Below, piece after piece: positions 42,214-44,588 of a stretch of 44,588 bases of DNA. The stretch is from contig JABJEI010000020.1 in the NCBI GenBank assembly GCA_018663245.1, positions 1 through 44,588 of the forward strand, in the 5' to 3' direction. The stretch is from a bacterium (lineage in GTDB: Bacteria; Babelota; Babeliae; Babelales; JABJEI01). The notes below the pieces were generated by a model. That model was given only the letters and a program-made list of their open reading frames with translations, was not told the origin of the DNA and did not search any database. The position numbers and the translations under genes are program-made. The first letter of the stretch is position 1; every line of letters begins with the position of its first letter.

Positions 42214-43296
42214 ATGAAGATTATCACAAAGGCTTTAACCTTATCGCTAGCACTTTCGCTTATTGGCGCCACATCACTTATGGGCACAAAAATTGCATGG
42301 GGCGAAAAAACAGAACGCTCTGGCAATCCCGTATTAATGATTCCCCTAAAAGGCGTATCCAACAAGTACATCCCCGTTAAACAATTCGTAGAAGAAGTGG
42401 TTCGACAGCGCATAATCGAAGAAGAAAAGATAAAGCAAGTTAAGTACATGGTTACAGAACAAAAAATGCGGCATAAGGTTCAAAATACCAAGAATGCATT
42501 GAAGCTAATTCAAGCAAGTAGGCAAAATCGAGCGAATGGGCATAAAGATAATTATATAAGAGATGAATATGATAAAGCTTGTAAAGAGTATCAACAGAAT
42601 CACACTCAATATAAGACAAAGCTTAACGCATATAACGCTAGTTTACAAAGCGGCTATGATCCCCAAAGCTTCTCCATGCAGCTTATCATTAAGAAATTGA
42701 CTTCCATGGGTGGCGAGCTTAATACAGGTTACAAAAACCTTATTGATCTTCAACAGTCTCTTAAAACGCCTTTAAAGTTCGAAGATAATGAATACGATCA
42801 ACTTAAAGCTAAATTACAGAACCTAACTTTAGAGTACGAAAATTTTACTTCAACAAACGTTAAACGCAATGATTCACTTGAATCTCTTAATAAAAGTTAT
42901 TCATTAAAGTCCTTTAAAAGTGGATTGGAATCTAAAACTCCATCTCCAAGATCAAATACAGTAACTCCATCACCAAAATCAACCCTATGTGATCCTAAAT
43001 TTAGAAACCTTACTATGGCTGACATTCATAATTATTCATCTGGATCGCTTAGTTCTTTTTCAGATTCATCATCAAATTACCAATCATCCAATTATGAATC
43101 ATGTGACGATGAATCGTCTGGTTATGAATCATCTAGTGACAGTTGCTATAAACAAAACTTCAAACAATATGTAAACAAAAACAGCAAGAAACCTGTTGCT
43201 ATAACAAATGATAATGCCAAACCGTCTACGAGAATGTTTAGCTTAAATGAAACAGACCGTAACAAACGAAAAAAATCAGCTCGTAAAAAACGTTAA
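42214..43296 (+). CDS. Secreted IP-motif protein with Ser/Pro-rich tail
   Basis: 360 residues with signal peptide MKIITKALTLSLALSLIGAT (cleaved after SLMG or nearby). The N-terminal mature part has NPVLMIPLKGVSNKYIPVKQ, the same motif seen in its neighbours. The middle is a long coiled coil (residues about 65-220). The tail (from about 230) is Ser-rich with proline-directed sites (KTPSPRSN, TPSPKS) and several tandem NYESCDDESSGYESS-like stretches, ending with a very basic Lys/Arg run. AAGGAAAT lies before the ATG. A disordered, phosphorylation-prone tail is unusual in bacteria; a host-exposed role is inferred. Confidence 0.7.
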   Translation: MKIITKALTLSLALSLIGATSLMGTKIAWGEKTERSGNPVLMIPLKGVSNKYIPVKQFVEEVVRQRIIEEEKIKQVKYMVTEQKMRHKVQNTKNALKLIQASRQNRANGHKDNYIRDEYDKACKEYQQNHTQYKTKLNAYNASLQSGYDPQSFSMQLIIKKLTSMGGELNTGYKNLIDLQQSLKTPLKFEDNEYDQLKAKLQNLTLEYENFTSTNVKRNDSLESLNKSYSLKSFKSGLESKTPSPRSNTVTPSPKSTLCDPKFRNLTMADIHNYSSGSLSSFSDSSSNYQSSNYESCDDESSGYESSSDSCYKQNFKQYVNKNSKKPVAITNDNAKPSTRMFSLNETDRNKRKKSARKKR

Positions 43297-43301
43297 TTAA
43301 C

Positions 43302-43333
43302 CAGGGCAGCCGGTACAAAATCTAGCTACCCTG
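43302..43333 (+). terminator. Weak hairpin between the two Ser/Pro-tailed genes
   Basis: CAGGG-C-AGC (43302-43310) pairs with GCT-A-CCCTG (43325-43333) with one mismatch. The tail ACTTTTATC has few T, so it could also be a processing or stabilising hairpin. Confidence 0.35.
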
Positions 43334-43365
43334 ACTTTTATCTAAAATATAAAGGGAGATAAAAA

Positions 43366-44588
43366 ATGAAGATTATTACAAAGGCTTTGGCCTTATCGCT
43401 AACTCTATCACTTATTGGCGCCACATCGTTGATGGGCACAAAAAAATGGGCTGAAATTAGCACAGACAGATGGACTGAAAATGACAACTTTCGGACCGAA
43501 AATGAATACAATATTATAGGAGTATCAACTTCAGAGATATGCCGACCAAAGGCCCCTTGGATATTAACGATTCCACTAGAGGACGTATCCGCTGCATACA
43601 CCCCAACTAAATTATTCATAAAAAGAAAACAGTTTCAGCCGCATAACCGCAGAATAAGAGCCGAGCGACAATTTGAGCTATTACTCGCAAAAACACAAAC
43701 CGAGCAACAATTAAAGTGCGGAATCATCGCACAAAAAATAAAGCTGCACAATATTCAAAACATCAAAAACGAGCTAAAGCTAATTAATGCAAACGAGCAA
43801 AATCGCCTATCACTATCCACCAGACGCATAAAAATTGAGGAACAATTTTCTGAAAAGATAAAAGCTATAAAACAGTATGCAGACATGTATGACAAAATAA
43901 AAAATCAATGCGAGAAAGAATCTGACATTAAACGATTCCTTCTATTAAAGGAAGACCTTAACGAGCTTTCAAATATCAATAATAGTTTAAAAGATGAGGC
44001 AAAATTCCTTCAAGTCAAACTTGATGCCTTTCCGGCTGAAAAAGCCAGCTATATAGCCAACTCAAAAGACGCAAACAAGAAACGTATCGAGCTTGAGAAA
44101 GAGCTACGCAAATTAATCTCTGAGTACAAAAACTTCACTTCATCAAATATTAAACATAATGACTCACTTGGATTGCTTAATAAAAGTCCTTCATTAAAGT
44201 CCTTTAAAAGTGGATTGGAATCTAAAACTCCATCACCTAGATCAAACCAAGCAACTCCATCACCTAGATCAAATCGAACTTGCACGAGCTCGCTTAAAAG
44301 CATTTTTTCATCAGAATCATTCCACACTACATCACCTAGATCAAACCAAACAACCCCAAAGAATGTAACCAAACGTAACCCTAAGTTTAGAAACCTTACT
44401 ACAGCTGACATTAGTCATAATTCACCTGGATCACTTAGTATTTCTTCAGATGAATTGTCTGGTTATGAATCAGATTACAACTCTGATGATGTATCGTCTG
44501 ATCATAGAACGTCATCTTATGATAAATCGTCTAGTTATGAGTCAGATTATAACTCTGATGATGTAACGCCTAATTCCGATTATAACTA
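43366..44588 (+). CDS. Paralogue of the 42214 protein, 3' end outside window
   Basis: At least 407 residues; the frame is open to the end of the window. Signal peptide MKIITKALALSLTLSLIGAT is almost identical in DNA to that of 42214. Next comes APWILTIPLEDVSAAYTPTK, matching the IP motif. A long, highly charged coiled coil follows (residues about 85-270). The tail carries KTPSPRSNQ, TPSPRSNR, TSPRSNQT and repeated YESDYNSDDV units, resembling proline-directed and acidophilic kinase sites. Two DNA segments (44191-44234 and around 44384) are nearly identical to 42901-42944 and around 42995 of its neighbour. GGGAG lies before the ATG. No predicted function. Confidence 0.7.
   Translation, partial: MKIITKALALSLTLSLIGATSLMGTKKWAEISTDRWTENDNFRTENEYNIIGVSTSEICRPKAPWILTIPLEDVSAAYTPTKLFIKRKQFQPHNRRIRAERQFELLLAKTQTEQQLKCGIIAQKIKLHNIQNIKNELKLINANEQNRLSLSTRRIKIEEQFSEKIKAIKQYADMYDKIKNQCEKESDIKRFLLLKEDLNELSNINNSLKDEAKFLQVKLDAFPAEKASYIANSKDANKKRIELEKELRKLISEYKNFTSSNIKHNDSLGLLNKSPSLKSFKSGLESKTPSPRSNQATPSPRSNRTCTSSLKSIFSSESFHTTSPRSNQTTPKNVTKRNPKFRNLTTADISHNSPGSLSISSDELSGYESDYNSDDVSSDHRTSSYDKSSSYESDYNSDDVTPNSDYN

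Overview
The window looks like part of a small, AT-leaning genome of a Gram-negative, probably host-associated bacterium. Two proteins end like outer-membrane beta-barrels (terminal F or W), many small proteins carry signal peptides, and the housekeeping genes are compactly arranged. My best guess at the lineage is Candidatus Dependentiae (TM6) or a similarly reduced endosymbiont. This rests on gene content and the abundance of secreted unknowns, and I could not test it by search.

Layout. 1-5218 (minus): a giant secreted repeat protein whose C-terminus lies outside the window; its modules resemble phage tail-fibre or virion proteins. 5784-10438: ychF, a secreted unknown, an HspR-like MerR regulator with a small partner gene, a secreted zinc-finger protein, and maf. 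10509-16595 (minus): tRNA-Gln, spoVG and a reordered envelope/division cluster uppP-ftsK-murF-rsmH. 17018-18586: a major outer-membrane barrel with a strong terminator. 18894-21524 (minus): acyl carrier protein, a secreted unknown, and a FabD-like protein that appears to lack its catalytic serine. 21593-27877 (minus): gyrA-dprA-rpmF-(TPR-like)-gltX. 28087-30910 (plus): a DUF6629-like membrane protein, then three tandem related secreted/membrane proteins, two with TTG starts and one with an apparent ATC start. 31012-34199: lepA, a repeat-rich intergenic region, grpE. 34359-39157: a second barrel, two small secreted proteins, ssb, and a tight mnmA-pgsA-unknown unit. 39358-39507: a predicted structured non-coding RNA with its own promoter and terminator. 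39576-41213: argS. 41323-end: three tandem secreted proteins with a shared xxMIP-type motif, two of them with Ser/Pro-rich, low-complexity tails.

How it fits together. The conserved genes cover replication (gyrA, ssb), DNA uptake or recombination (dprA), translation (gltX, argS, rpmF, lepA, mnmA, ychF, rsmH), envelope and division (uppP, murF, ftsK, pgsA, ACP) and chaperoning (grpE). The accessory fraction is dominated by exported proteins: adhesin-like repeats, barrels, a secreted zinc finger with a basic segment, and two tandem paralogue families. That pattern suits a cell interacting closely with a host.

The best candidates for something new are the three-way-junction RNA at 39358-39507, whose apical loop is complementary to the ribosome-binding sites of the two largest surface-protein genes, and the secreted, probably effector-like families at 8902-9774, 28743-30910 and 41323-44588. 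Dispersed palindromic repeats fill the intergenic stretches at 18.8, 20.2-20.4 and 33.0-33.6 kb.
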